DNA of 21,497 nucleotides from UBA12068 sp964452415 (GTDB lineage Bacteria > Patescibacteriota > Minisyncoccia > Moranbacterales > GWC2-37-73): positions 1 to 21,497 of the forward strand of contig CAYVME010000017.1 of the NCBI GenBank assembly GCA_964452415.1. The letters are read 5' to 3'. Below are positions 14,521 to 21,386 of the stretch, one piece after another. Positions within the stretch are counted from its first letter, which is position 1; every line of letters begins with the position of its first letter. Below the pieces are notes generated by a model, which saw only the letters and a list, made by a program, of their open reading frames with translations, ran no database searches and had not been told where the DNA came from. Made by a program: the position numbers and the translations under genes.

Positions 14521-15192
14521 ATGGAAAAAGGAATTTTGTATATTGTGGCAACTCCAATAGGAAACTTGGAAGATATAACATTAAGGGCTCTTCGAATTTT
14601 GAAAGAGGTTGATTTGGTCGCCTGCGAAGATACTCGAGTGACCAGAAAACTCTTGAGTCATTATAGCATAGAGACCCAGGCTATTGTGTATCATCAGCAC
14701 ACCAAGGATGACAAGATTCAAAAAATCATCGAGCAGCTTTTGGAAGGAAAAAATGTGGCCTTGGTGACTGATGCTGGAACACCCGGAGTTTCTGATCCAG
14801 GAAACATTTTGGTTGCCAGCGCAATTGAAAATGAAATTGTGGTTTTGCCAATTCCTGGAGCTTCAGCGTTGGCTTCGATCATCAGTGTGGCTGGTATTGA
14901 TATGCAGCAGTTCTCGTTTTTGGGATTTCCGCCACACAAAAAAGGAAGAGAAACATATTTCAAAAAAGTTGCAGCCTCGGAAATCCCAGTGATCTATTAT
15001 GAGTCTCCCCATCGAGTAATTAAAAATCTTGAAATGCTTCAAAATTTTGCACCTGAAAAGAAGATAATTCTTGGACGAGAGCTGACGAAGATGTTTGAAG
15101 AAGTTGTTCGTGGTGAAATCTCTGAGATTTCAGCATATTTTGTTGAAAATCCAGGAAAAGTTAAAGGTGAATTTGTGATTGTGGTATATTAG
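14521..15192 (+). CDS. rsmI: RsmI, 16S rRNA (cytidine-1402-2'-O)-methyltransferase (223 aa)
   Basis: SAM-dependent enzyme that methylates the 2'-O of C1402 in the decoding centre of 16S rRNA. It shows the tetrapyrrole-methylase fold signatures of RsmI: ILYIVATPIGNLEDITLRA at the N-terminus, CEDTRVTRKLL, ALVTDAGTPGVSDPG, PIPGASALASI, SFLGFPPHKKGR, YYESPHRV and LGRELTKMFEEVVRG. At 223 residues it is shorter than the roughly 280-residue E. coli protein and ends right after the catalytic domain. No Shine-Dalgarno site. No clear terminator hairpin follows, only a T-rich stretch before the promoter at 15225. Confidence 0.96.
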   Translation: MEKGILYIVATPIGNLEDITLRALRILKEVDLVACEDTRVTRKLLSHYSIETQAIVYHQHTKDDKIQKIIEQLLEGKNVALVTDAGTPGVSDPGNILVASAIENEIVVLPIPGASALASIISVAGIDMQQFSFLGFPPHKKGRETYFKKVAASEIPVIYYESPHRVIKNLEMLQNFAPEKKIILGRELTKMFEEVVRGEISEISAYFVENPGKVKGEFVIVVY

Positions 15193-15224
15193 GGTTATCC
15201 ATTTTTTCTTTTCCTTCTTTTTTG

Positions 15225-15233
15225 TGATATAAT
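15225..15233 (+). promoter_or_regulatory. Extended -10 promoter of the surface-protein operon
   Basis: TGATATAAT is a perfect extended -10 (TGnTATAAT) about 7 bases before a start near 15240. The -35 region is only T-rich. The resulting leader of about 68 bases contains an A/T hairpin (GTTAAAT at 15264 with ATTTAAC ending at 15294) just before the first gene. Confidence 0.7.
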
Positions 15234-15307
15234 ATTGATATTAAAAAATAAAAAATAATCTCAGTTAAATATTTTTTGATTACAAAAATTTAACGGGACA
15301 AGAAAAA

Positions 15308-15676
15308 ATGGAAACCCAAAAGAAAAATATTTTAATTGCTGTTGTTGGAATTATCCTGATTATTACAGTGATAGTTTTTGGTTGGGTGTTTGTGCAAAAA
15401 AAAGTTGTTGAAAAGAGGCAAGTTTCAGCACCGCAAAAAGTTGAGCAGCCAGCAGATGTCATCAATACTATTGGAGATGATGAAATTAAGGCACAGCTTA
15501 ATGAGCTTGAAAATTTGCAAAAGACACAGGAGAATGTGGCGCCTGTTACGGAGGAAGTCATTTCTCAACAACTCAAGGAGTTGGAGGCTCTTCAGGCTAG
15601 TCAAGATGTAAAGGTGCCAACCACAGAGGAAATTCAAGCTCAACTTAGGGAGTTGGAGGCTTTACAGAAAAAATAA
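15308..15676 (+). CDS. Membrane-anchored coiled-coil repeat protein (122 aa)
   Basis: The N-terminus is a signal anchor: METQKKN then a hydrophobic helix at about residues 9-30 (ILIAVVGIILIITVIVFGWVF) followed by basic KKVVEKR. The outside part holds three repeats of about 26 residues, each with a core like EI.AQL.ELE.LQ (cores IKAQLNELENLQK, ISQQLKELEALQA, IQAQLRELEALQK), separated by acidic/Thr-Pro linkers. The cores look like short amphipathic or coiled-coil helices. I do not recognise a family. It is the first gene of a run of four exported proteins behind the promoter at 15225. A structural or scaffold role at the cell surface is inference. Confidence 0.8.
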   Translation: METQKKNILIAVVGIILIITVIVFGWVFVQKKVVEKRQVSAPQKVEQPADVINTIGDDEIKAQLNELENLQKTQENVAPVTEEVISQQLKELEALQASQDVKVPTTEEIQAQLRELEALQKK

Positions 15677-15716
15677 AAATTTTTTAATAATATATATAAT
15701 TAAATAATCAATAAAA

Positions 15717-16649
15717 ATGAAAACAAAGCTTAAGAAAATCACATATTGGACAGGGGTTTCAATTGTAGGAATCATTGTTGGAATTTCACTTCAATTTGCC
15801 AGGGCTTGGACTGAGCCAGGTTCAGCTCCACCAGCTGGAAATGTGGGAGCACCGATCAATATTAGTACTAATCCACAAATAAAAACAGGATCGATAGGTG
15901 TTTCCAGTGGCCTTATTTATGCTGGAGCTCTTCACAGTCCCAATGCTATTGGTGATGTTAAAGGCACAAGACTCTGCATTGGTAATGATTGTGCAAATTC
16001 TTGGGCTAATGCAGTTTCTAAAGCTGGAAGTATTAGCACTTGTACTAATGCAACAACTAGTAAACTTTATTGGAATGGAACCCAGCTTGTCTGCGGAACG
16101 GATCAATCCGGATCTGGTGGGGATAATCTTGGAAGTCACAGTGCAACTCAAACATTAAATATGAACAGTTATGGAATTACTTCATCGGGTTCAATATATA
16201 CATCTTCAACAATTAGAGCTGGTTCGGGTTCACCAGTGAGTGCTGGAGATATTGCTGGAACAAGACTTTGTATTGGTTCAAGTTGTGCTAATTCTTGGGC
16301 AAGTGCAGTCACTTCAGGTGGTGGAATAACCTCAGAATCTGATCCACAAGTAGGAACACTGACAAATGGAAATTGGTGCACCACTAATGGTTCATCAGTT
16401 AATTGTACTAGTCCTGCGCCAGCCGTTCCTAATTTAGGTTGTATAACGGTCGGTTATCTTCATTCTGATGCTGGTTGCGGCGCTGGTATAACAGCTGTTC
16501 CAACAGCGTATAGCTCCTCTCCCGTAGCTTTTGGGGTTAACAATTGCAATGCTAATGCTGGAACTGGATTTACAAATTTAAAATTCGGCCTATTTACTGA
16601 TAATGGAGGTGCTCATTCTTGCGAGTGGTATTGTTGCAAGGGAATATAG
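15717..16649 (+). CDS. Secreted/anchored surface protein with duplicated Cys-containing modules (310 aa)
   Basis: An N-terminal membrane segment (TGVSIVGIIVGISLQFARA) is followed by AWTEPGSAPPAGNVGAPIN, a motif I associate with Parcubacteria exported proteins. Then come two copies of a module: GDVKGTRLCIGNDCANSW (about residues 79-96) and GDIAGTRLCIGSSCANSW (about 178-195). Between them is a LGSHSATQTLNMNSYGI stretch resembling tail-fibre or adhesin repeats. The C-terminal third is Cys-rich (GCITVGYLHSDAGCGAG, NNCNANAG, CEWYCCKGI), suggesting disulphides outside the cell. Ser/Thr/Gly/Asn-rich overall. Likely an adhesin or pilus-associated surface protein; exact role unknown. Second gene of the surface operon. 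Confidence 0.8.
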   Translation: MKTKLKKITYWTGVSIVGIIVGISLQFARAWTEPGSAPPAGNVGAPINISTNPQIKTGSIGVSSGLIYAGALHSPNAIGDVKGTRLCIGNDCANSWANAVSKAGSISTCTNATTSKLYWNGTQLVCGTDQSGSGGDNLGSHSATQTLNMNSYGITSSGSIYTSSTIRAGSGSPVSAGDIAGTRLCIGSSCANSWASAVTSGGGITSESDPQVGTLTNGNWCTTNGSSVNCTSPAPAVPNLGCITVGYLHSDAGCGAGITAVPTAYSSSPVAFGVNNCNANAGTGFTNLKFGLFTDNGGAHSCEWYCCKGI

Positions 16650-16672
16650 ATTTAATTTATTGTTAAGAAAAT

Positions 16673-16975
16673 ATGCTCTCAATCTCAAAACAAGACATCA
16701 TCAAAACACTCATAATAATCTGGTTTATTGCAACCACTGGCTATGTTGCCTATGATCAATATTTTGAATATAAAGTGAATGGTCTTAAGGCTTCGTATGA
16801 ACAAGGATATATGGACTCAATTTCAAAATTGATTGTTGAAGTTGAAAAAAATTCTTGTCAAGGAGTGGACATAACAAAAGAGGATAAGAAGATTCAAATT
16901 GTGAATGCTCAGTGTCTGCAGCAGGTGCAAACGGCAAATGAAACTCAAGCGACTCAAGGTACTACGAAAAAGTAA
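16673..16975 (+). CDS. Small signal-anchored protein (100 aa), unknown function
   Basis: One hydrophobic segment (about residues 9-27, IIKTLIIIWFIATTGYVAY) follows a short cytoplasmic N-terminus. The rest is a polar, helical-looking region with YEQGYMDSISKLIVEVEKNSC, two Cys residues (one in NSCQG, one in NAQCLQQ) and a Thr/Gln/Lys-rich tail. No family recognised. It starts 23 bases after the previous stop and ends 34 bases before the next gene, so it is probably part of the same operon of exported proteins. The start has no Shine-Dalgarno site. Confidence 0.75.
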   Translation: MLSISKQDIIKTLIIIWFIATTGYVAYDQYFEYKVNGLKASYEQGYMDSISKLIVEVEKNSCQGVDITKEDKKIQIVNAQCLQQVQTANETQATQGTTKK

Positions 16976-17009
16976 AAAATTCAAAAATATAACAAGATAG
17001 TCAATTAAA

Positions 17010-18062
17010 ATGAAAAAACAAAAACAAAATTTAATAAAATATGGGCTGGGTCTGCTCGTTTTCGTTTCTGTTTTTGTGGCAGCTGGAGCAATTAAGGCTA
17101 GTATTTTAGAGAATGGAAATGGTTGGATGTGGGGTGGAAGCGATGATGGAGCGACAAATTCAACGGGATTTGGTTGGGTTAGTATGAATAATACGACCAG
17201 TGGAGGCACTACCTCATATGGTGTTAATATTCCACCAACGGATGGAGATCTCTCTGGTTGGGTCTGGAGTGAAAATGTGGGTTGGATTAGTTTTAACTCG
17301 GTTGATCTTGCCGGTTGTCCTTCTGGAACATGCAGTGCCAGAAGAGTTGGCAATGCTATTGTTGGTTGGGCTCGCATCTTGAGTATCAGAGATGCTGGTG
17401 CTAATGCTGGAGGATGGTCAGGCTGGATTTCACTAAGTGGTTCATCATACGAAGTTTCCATTTCTGGTGCAACTTTGTCTGGATATGCTTGGTCAGATGA
17501 ACTTGGCTGGATTGATTTTTCAAAAGTATCATTGAACATCCCTGATCCTGTTGATGGTCTTACGGTATGCCAAGACAGTTGTGACAGTGGTCTGCTTGTT
17601 GGAGCAACAAGAACAATGGATAATGGTTCTACTTATACATATAAAGCTTGCTATAACACATCTATCACTTGTGACTTAGTATTGGGTGATGTCACTAGCG
17701 ATCCCGCAACAACTTGGAGTGAGGCGAATAGTTCTGGTGGTGCCGTGGAATTTAATGGGGATGGAATTGTGAATGCAATCGCTGTGGGCAGTGAAACTGT
17801 TACGGCAACTTATAATCCAGGAACTGGTGATATTTCTAAATCATTTGATGCTAATGTCCAAGCTTTGCCTGTAAGGTGTGGCAGTGCAGATGGAGGATCA
17901 TTTTCCTCAGCTCCAACTAGCGGGCTTTGTACCGATGCTTCAACGCCACCTGTGACATTGGTAGGCACAGCTTGGAATTGGGATTGTGCTGATGAATCTG
18001 GCTGCAGTGCAGCACAAACAACTGTTCCAACTGGATTGAATTGGCGAGAGGTTGCACCCTAG
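17010..18062 (+). CDS. Secreted GW-repeat and Ig-like surface protein (350 aa)
   Basis: The signal peptide (basic MKKQKQNLIKYG, then LGLLVFVSVFVAAGA) ends near KAS at about residue 31. Residues 35-180 hold repeated Trp-rich units: GWMWGG, GFGWVSM, LSGWVWSENVGWISF, IVGWAR, WSGWISLSG, LSGYAWSDELGWIDF. Such [AV]WS..[GL]GWI[SD]F units are common, from memory, in Parcubacteria exported proteins. Residues about 185-290 look like a bacterial Ig-like domain (VCQDSCDSG...TYTYKACYN...GSETVTATYNPGTG). The C-terminus has RCGSADGGSFSSAPTSGLC with paired Cys and ends in NWREVAP. Likely a surface-display protein; binding partner unknown. Last gene of the operon; a terminator follows at 18121-18156. Confidence 0.82.
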   Translation: MKKQKQNLIKYGLGLLVFVSVFVAAGAIKASILENGNGWMWGGSDDGATNSTGFGWVSMNNTTSGGTTSYGVNIPPTDGDLSGWVWSENVGWISFNSVDLAGCPSGTCSARRVGNAIVGWARILSIRDAGANAGGWSGWISLSGSSYEVSISGATLSGYAWSDELGWIDFSKVSLNIPDPVDGLTVCQDSCDSGLLVGATRTMDNGSTYTYKACYNTSITCDLVLGDVTSDPATTWSEANSSGGAVEFNGDGIVNAIAVGSETVTATYNPGTGDISKSFDANVQALPVRCGSADGGSFSSAPTSGLCTDASTPPVTLVGTAWNWDCADESGCSAAQTTVPTGLNWREVAP

Positions 18063-18120
18063 AATGGCATATCAAGTTAATGATGTTTTTAAAGTTCACA
18101 AAGTATTTGGAATAGCACAG

Positions 18121-18156
18121 CAAAAACCTTCCCATTTGGCGGGTTTTTGTTTTTTT
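18121..18156 (+). terminator. Rho-independent terminator of the surface operon
   Basis: CAAAAACC (18121-18128) pairs with GGTTTTTG (18142-18149) around a 13-base loop, followed by seven T residues. It separates the surface operon from argS, whose -35 begins two bases after the T-run. Confidence 0.85.
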
Positions 18157-18157
18157 C

Positions 18158-18187
18158 TTGCAATGGTGTGGATAATTCAGGTATAAT
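18158..18187 (+). promoter_or_regulatory. Promoter of argS giving a leaderless mRNA
   Basis: -35 TTGCAA (18158-18163), an 18-base spacer and a perfect -10 TATAAT (18182-18187). Only six bases (AAACAC) separate the -10 from the ATG at 18194, so the expected transcription start coincides with the A of the start codon. Confidence 0.8.
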
Positions 18188-18193
18188 AAACAC

Positions 18194-19798
18194 ATGAAAG
18201 AAAACATTCAAAAATTGATCGAAAATGCTGTTTTAGAGGCAAAAAAGGCTCAAAATTGGGCTGATTTTGAGATGTTTGAAATCCTGGTTGAATATCCAAA
18301 AAGTGAGCAATTTGGGGATTATACGAGCAACATTGCCATGATTTTGGCTAAAAAGGTGGGGGAAAGCTCGATGGAGATTGCTGAAAATTTGAAAGCTGAA
18401 ATCGAAAAGTTGAAAAGCGATGATATTGAAAAAATAGAGGTGGCTCAGCCAGGGTATTTGAATTTTTATTTGTCTAAAGCATATTTGCAGGGAGTGGTTG
18501 AAAAAATTTCAGAAGAGAAAGAGGAATTTGGAAATTCTGAAATTGGAAAAAATATCAAAGTTAATAATGAATTTATTTCAGCTAATCCTACTGGACCACT
18601 TCATTTGGGAAATGGCAGGGGAGGTTTTTTTGGAGACTCACTTTCGAGAGTTTTGCGAAAGGGAGGCTATGATGTGACGAGCGAATATTATGTGAATGAT
18701 GCTGGAGGTCAAGTTGAAAAACTTGGACACAGTGTTTTGAAAGATGAGGAATCTGCGTATACTGGGGAATATATTGATCAGCTTAATGTGAAATACGGGG
18801 AGCTGAAAGATGTGCGCGAAGCAGGACAGTTGGCTGCTAAAGAAATTTTGGAAAATATTATCAAAAAAACTACTGCCCAAAAAATGCAGATTTATTTTGA
18901 TCAATGGACTAGTGAACAAAAATTGAGCGATGAAAAATTTGATTTGCGCGCAATTGAAATTTTAAAAGAAAAAGGTCTAACCTATGAATTGGAGGGAGCA
19001 TTGTGGCTCAAAACCACTGAGTTTGGCGATGACAAAGATAGGGTATTGATAAAAAAAGATGGGAAAAATGCCTATATGGCTGGTGATTGCGGATATATGC
19101 TCAATAAAATTGAAAGAGGTTTTTCTCGTTTGATTATGGGGCTCGGAGCTGATCATCATGGTTATATTTCGAGGATCAAGGCTGTGGCATTGGCATTAGG
19201 CTTCGAAGGTGATTTTAGAATTATTATTTCTCAAATGGTCAGATTGGTTAAGGATGGAAAGGAGGCTCGCATGAGCAAACGAGCGGGAAATGTAATTAAT
19301 CTTGATGATCTTATTGATGAAATTGGTCATGATGTGACAAGATTTTTCTTTTTGATGTATTCTCCTGATACTCACATGAATTTTGATTTGGGATTAGCTA
19401 AAGAACGAAGTTCAAAAAATCCCGTTTTCTATGTTCAATATGCGCACGCTCGTATTTCGAGCATACTCGAAAAAGCCGAAAGTCAAAAGTCTGAAGCTGA
19501 AAGTCAGGAAGTTGATTTGTCATTGCTTGTGCATGAAAAAGAATTGAGCTTGATGAAGGAGCTCAATAAATTTCCAGAATTGATTGAAGAAATTGCTGAT
19601 TCGTATGCGGTGCACAAATTTCCACAATATGCCATCAAGCTGGCTGATAAACTTCACTCTTTTTATGATTCATGTAGAGTTATCGACGAGGAGAGTCTTG
19701 AACTCACCAGGGCTAGACTTTCCTTGATAAATGCTGTTAGAATAGTGCTAGCTGAGACACTGGACTTGATTGGGGTTTCAGCGCCTGAAAAGATGTGA
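18194..19798 (+). CDS. argS: Arginyl-tRNA synthetase (534 aa)
   Basis: Class I synthetase charging tRNA-Arg. Visible: an N-terminal Add1-like domain (residues 1-105), SANPTGPLHLGNGRGGFFGDSL with the HIGH-type motif HLGN (H137), EYYVNDAGGQ, the GADHHGYISR motif, and a KMSKS-type loop MSKRAGNV (from M360) followed by VINLDDLIDE. The anticodon-binding domain starts at NPVFYVQYAHARISSI and ends with the usual INAVRIVLAETLDLIGVSAPEKM, so the protein is complete. A Lys/Glu/Ser insert (KAESQKSEAESQE) from the word tract at 19471-19510 lies at the beginning of the anticodon-binding domain. It stops with TGA. The mRNA is predicted leaderless. Confidence 0.97.
   Translation: MKENIQKLIENAVLEAKKAQNWADFEMFEILVEYPKSEQFGDYTSNIAMILAKKVGESSMEIAENLKAEIEKLKSDDIEKIEVAQPGYLNFYLSKAYLQGVVEKISEEKEEFGNSEIGKNIKVNNEFISANPTGPLHLGNGRGGFFGDSLSRVLRKGGYDVTSEYYVNDAGGQVEKLGHSVLKDEESAYTGEYIDQLNVKYGELKDVREAGQLAAKEILENIIKKTTAQKMQIYFDQWTSEQKLSDEKFDLRAIEILKEKGLTYELEGALWLKTTEFGDDKDRVLIKKDGKNAYMAGDCGYMLNKIERGFSRLIMGLGADHHGYISRIKAVALALGFEGDFRIIISQMVRLVKDGKEARMSKRAGNVINLDDLIDEIGHDVTRFFFLMYSPDTHMNFDLGLAKERSSKNPVFYVQYAHARISSILEKAESQKSEAESQEVDLSLLVHEKELSLMKELNKFPELIEEIADSYAVHKFPQYAIKLADKLHSFYDSCRVIDEESLELTRARLSLINAVRIVLAETLDLIGVSAPEKM
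19471..19510. repeat. In-frame AAAGTC/AAGCTG word tract in argS
   Basis: The words CCGAAAGTC, AAAAGTC, TGAAGCTG and AAAGTCAGG follow one another and encode AESQKSEAESQE, with the peptide AESQ occurring twice. It is the coding counterpart of the intergenic tract at 13999-14032. Confidence 0.55.
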
Positions 19799-19961
19799 AG
19801 GTACGGACTTATACTGACTGTAAACTGACCAATACTGAAAATAGCCTTAAGTTATGCTAGATAGAATTTTTAACAACACGGGATTAGCAGAATAAAGCAG
19901 GATCGCAGGTAGTTTGTCTGTATTGGTCTGTTTCACTTCCGCGACTTTCCGTGACACGCAT

Positions 19962-21131
19962 ATGAGAATTGGAATTGATGCTCGCTCAATCTTGAACCCG
20001 GAAAAAGGAGATGCTATTGGTGTTGGACATTACACATATCAGCTTATTCGTCACTTGCTCAAAATTGACAATGAAAATGAATATGTGCTTTTCTTTGATT
20101 TTCGTGTGCGCGAAAAAGATGTCAAAAAATTTGCTCTTCCAAATGTGAAGATTAAATTCTATCCATTTTCTGATTACAAGAAATATCTTCCAGGGGCATA
20201 CAATGAAATTTTGGGAACTGCGACTTTGCAGAAGGAAAATCTGGATGTGCTTCATTCAATGTCTGCGCTTAATCGAATTCCAATGAGCTATGGCGGCAAA
20301 ACAGTTGTGACTTTTCATGACATGTCGATGTTTACAATTCCTCAATATTTGCCAGCAGTGAAGCGAACCAAGAATATTGCGATTGCTCGCATGATGGGAA
20401 AAAAGGCAGACAGGGTTGTTGCTGTTTCAAATTCGATCAAGAATGAATTGCAAAAGTTTTTGAATGTGGCTGAGGAAAAAGTCTCAGTGATTTATTCAGG
20501 TTTAGACTCGCGATTTTTCCATGAGTCAAAAATAGACGCTTCAAAAATGTTGGGAAAATTTGATATCACAAAAAAATATATTTTATTTTTAGGAACACTT
20601 GAACCTTCAAAGAACATTGCTCGTCTTCTTGAAGCCTTTGCGAAATTTAAAGCTTTGCAAAAACAGAAAAATTCTGGAAAATTTGAATATCAATTGGTTC
20701 TTGCTGGAAAAAGAGGTTGGCTTTCCAAGGAATATTTGCACATAATCAAAGATTTGGGCTTGGTGAAGGATGTGGTTTTCACTGGATATATTATTGGAGA
20801 TGAGCTCGTGCCACTTTTTCAAGGAGCTGAATTTTTTGTTATGCCGTCACTATATGAAGGTTTTGGAATGACTGCTTTGGAAGCTTTTGCGACCAATACA
20901 CCTGCAATTCTGGGAGAAGTTTCTTCGCTTCCGGAAATCGCCGAGGATGCCGCACTTTTTGTGAATCCACTGGATGTCAATGAGATTACAAGCGCAATGA
21001 CAGAATTTACTACCAATAAGGATCTTAGAGAAAGTTATGCTCAAAAAGGTCTCGAGCAGGCCAAGAAATTTGACTGGGATAAAACAGCAAATGAAATATT
21101 GGAGATTTACAAAAGCTTTAAAAAAGAATAA
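19962..21131 (+). CDS. GT4-family (GT-B fold) glycosyltransferase (389 aa)
   Basis: Transfers a sugar from a nucleotide-sugar donor to an envelope glycan or lipid acceptor; donor and acceptor cannot be read from the sequence. The start MRIGIDARSI is typical for the family; a TTG 48 bases upstream is in frame but not needed. The N-terminal half has the Gly-rich GVGHYTYQLI loop, DVLHSMSALNRIP and FHDMSMF. The linker has VVAVSNSIKNEL and VIYSGLDSRFF. The C-terminal domain has FLGTLEPSKNIARLLEAF, VLAGKRGWL, VVFTGYI and MPSLYEGFGMTALEAFA with the EX7E donor-binding motif (E299, E307), then SLPEIAEDAALFVNP. The 163-base gap upstream holds an inverted pair GACCAATAC / GTATTGGTC but no convincing promoter. 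A T-box follows 9 bases after the stop. Confidence 0.93.
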   Translation: MRIGIDARSILNPEKGDAIGVGHYTYQLIRHLLKIDNENEYVLFFDFRVREKDVKKFALPNVKIKFYPFSDYKKYLPGAYNEILGTATLQKENLDVLHSMSALNRIPMSYGGKTVVTFHDMSMFTIPQYLPAVKRTKNIAIARMMGKKADRVVAVSNSIKNELQKFLNVAEEKVSVIYSGLDSRFFHESKIDASKMLGKFDITKKYILFLGTLEPSKNIARLLEAFAKFKALQKQKNSGKFEYQLVLAGKRGWLSKEYLHIIKDLGLVKDVVFTGYIIGDELVPLFQGAEFFVMPSLYEGFGMTALEAFATNTPAILGEVSSLPEIAEDAALFVNPLDVNEITSAMTEFTTNKDLRESYAQKGLEQAKKFDWDKTANEILEIYKSFKKE

Positions 21132-21139
21132 AATATATC

Positions 21140-21366
21140 TAAAGGCGATGAAGAGGTAATCACCTCTGAGCTACAGGCAGAAATGGCTTATGGTCAAAGT
21201 AGATCCTGTCGGGCAGGCCCGTAATAGCTGTAATAAGGGGTGTTAGATATTAGGTTTTAGGTGCTAGTATTTTGCTAGTTGCTAAAACCTAATATCTAGA
21301 ACCTGAACTAAGGTGGTACCACGAATTTTTTCGTCCTTATGCATTTTTTGCATGAGGATTTTTTGT
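21140..21366 (+). promoter_or_regulatory. T-box riboswitch leader with antiterminator and terminator
   Basis: A tRNA-sensing leader. The 5' part starts with GGCGATGAAGAGG (from 21144), the conserved Stem I opening. A likely Stem II/pseudoknot region (GGGCAGGCCCGTAATAGC, 21211-21228) follows, then a 17-bp perfect stem III (21244-21260 with 21282-21298). The T-box itself is AAGGTGGTACCACG (21310-21323): the bulge TGGTACC is flanked by AAGG/CCTT and ACG/CGT stems, the canonical antiterminator. The variable base of TGGN is T, which would pair with an A73 discriminator. A competing terminator (21334-21358 plus T-run) shares the CCTT arm. I could not assign the specifier codon safely. The controlled gene, probably a synthetase or amino-acid gene, lies beyond the window. 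Confidence 0.9.
21334..21364 (+). terminator. T-box terminator hairpin
   Basis: TCCTTATGCA (21334-21343) pairs with TGCATGAGGA (21349-21358) with one G-U pair, around a T5 loop, followed by TTTTTT. Its 5' arm overlaps the 3' strand of the antiterminator, so the two structures exclude each other. Confidence 0.88.
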
Positions 21367-21386
21367 TAATTAATATAAAGATTTGC

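Noticed and set aside
16823..17539. 238-codon open frame on the minus strand
   Set aside because: Overlaps two well-supported exported-protein genes; its Pro-rich sequence is the complement of the Gly/Trp repeats.
19799..19961. Promoter or RNA gene in the argS-glycosyltransferase gap
   Set aside because: Only weak ACTG-word repeats and one 9-bp inverted pair (GACCAATAC / GTATTGGTC) are visible; no convincing -10/-35 or conserved RNA structure.
19914..19961. Longer glycosyltransferase starting at the TTG codon at 19914
   Set aside because: The extra residues do not look like the family and the ATG at 19962 gives the typical MRIGIDAR start.
21140..21240. A tRNA gene
   Set aside because: The stems do not form a cloverleaf and the downstream TGGTACC bulge with terminator fits a T-box leader.
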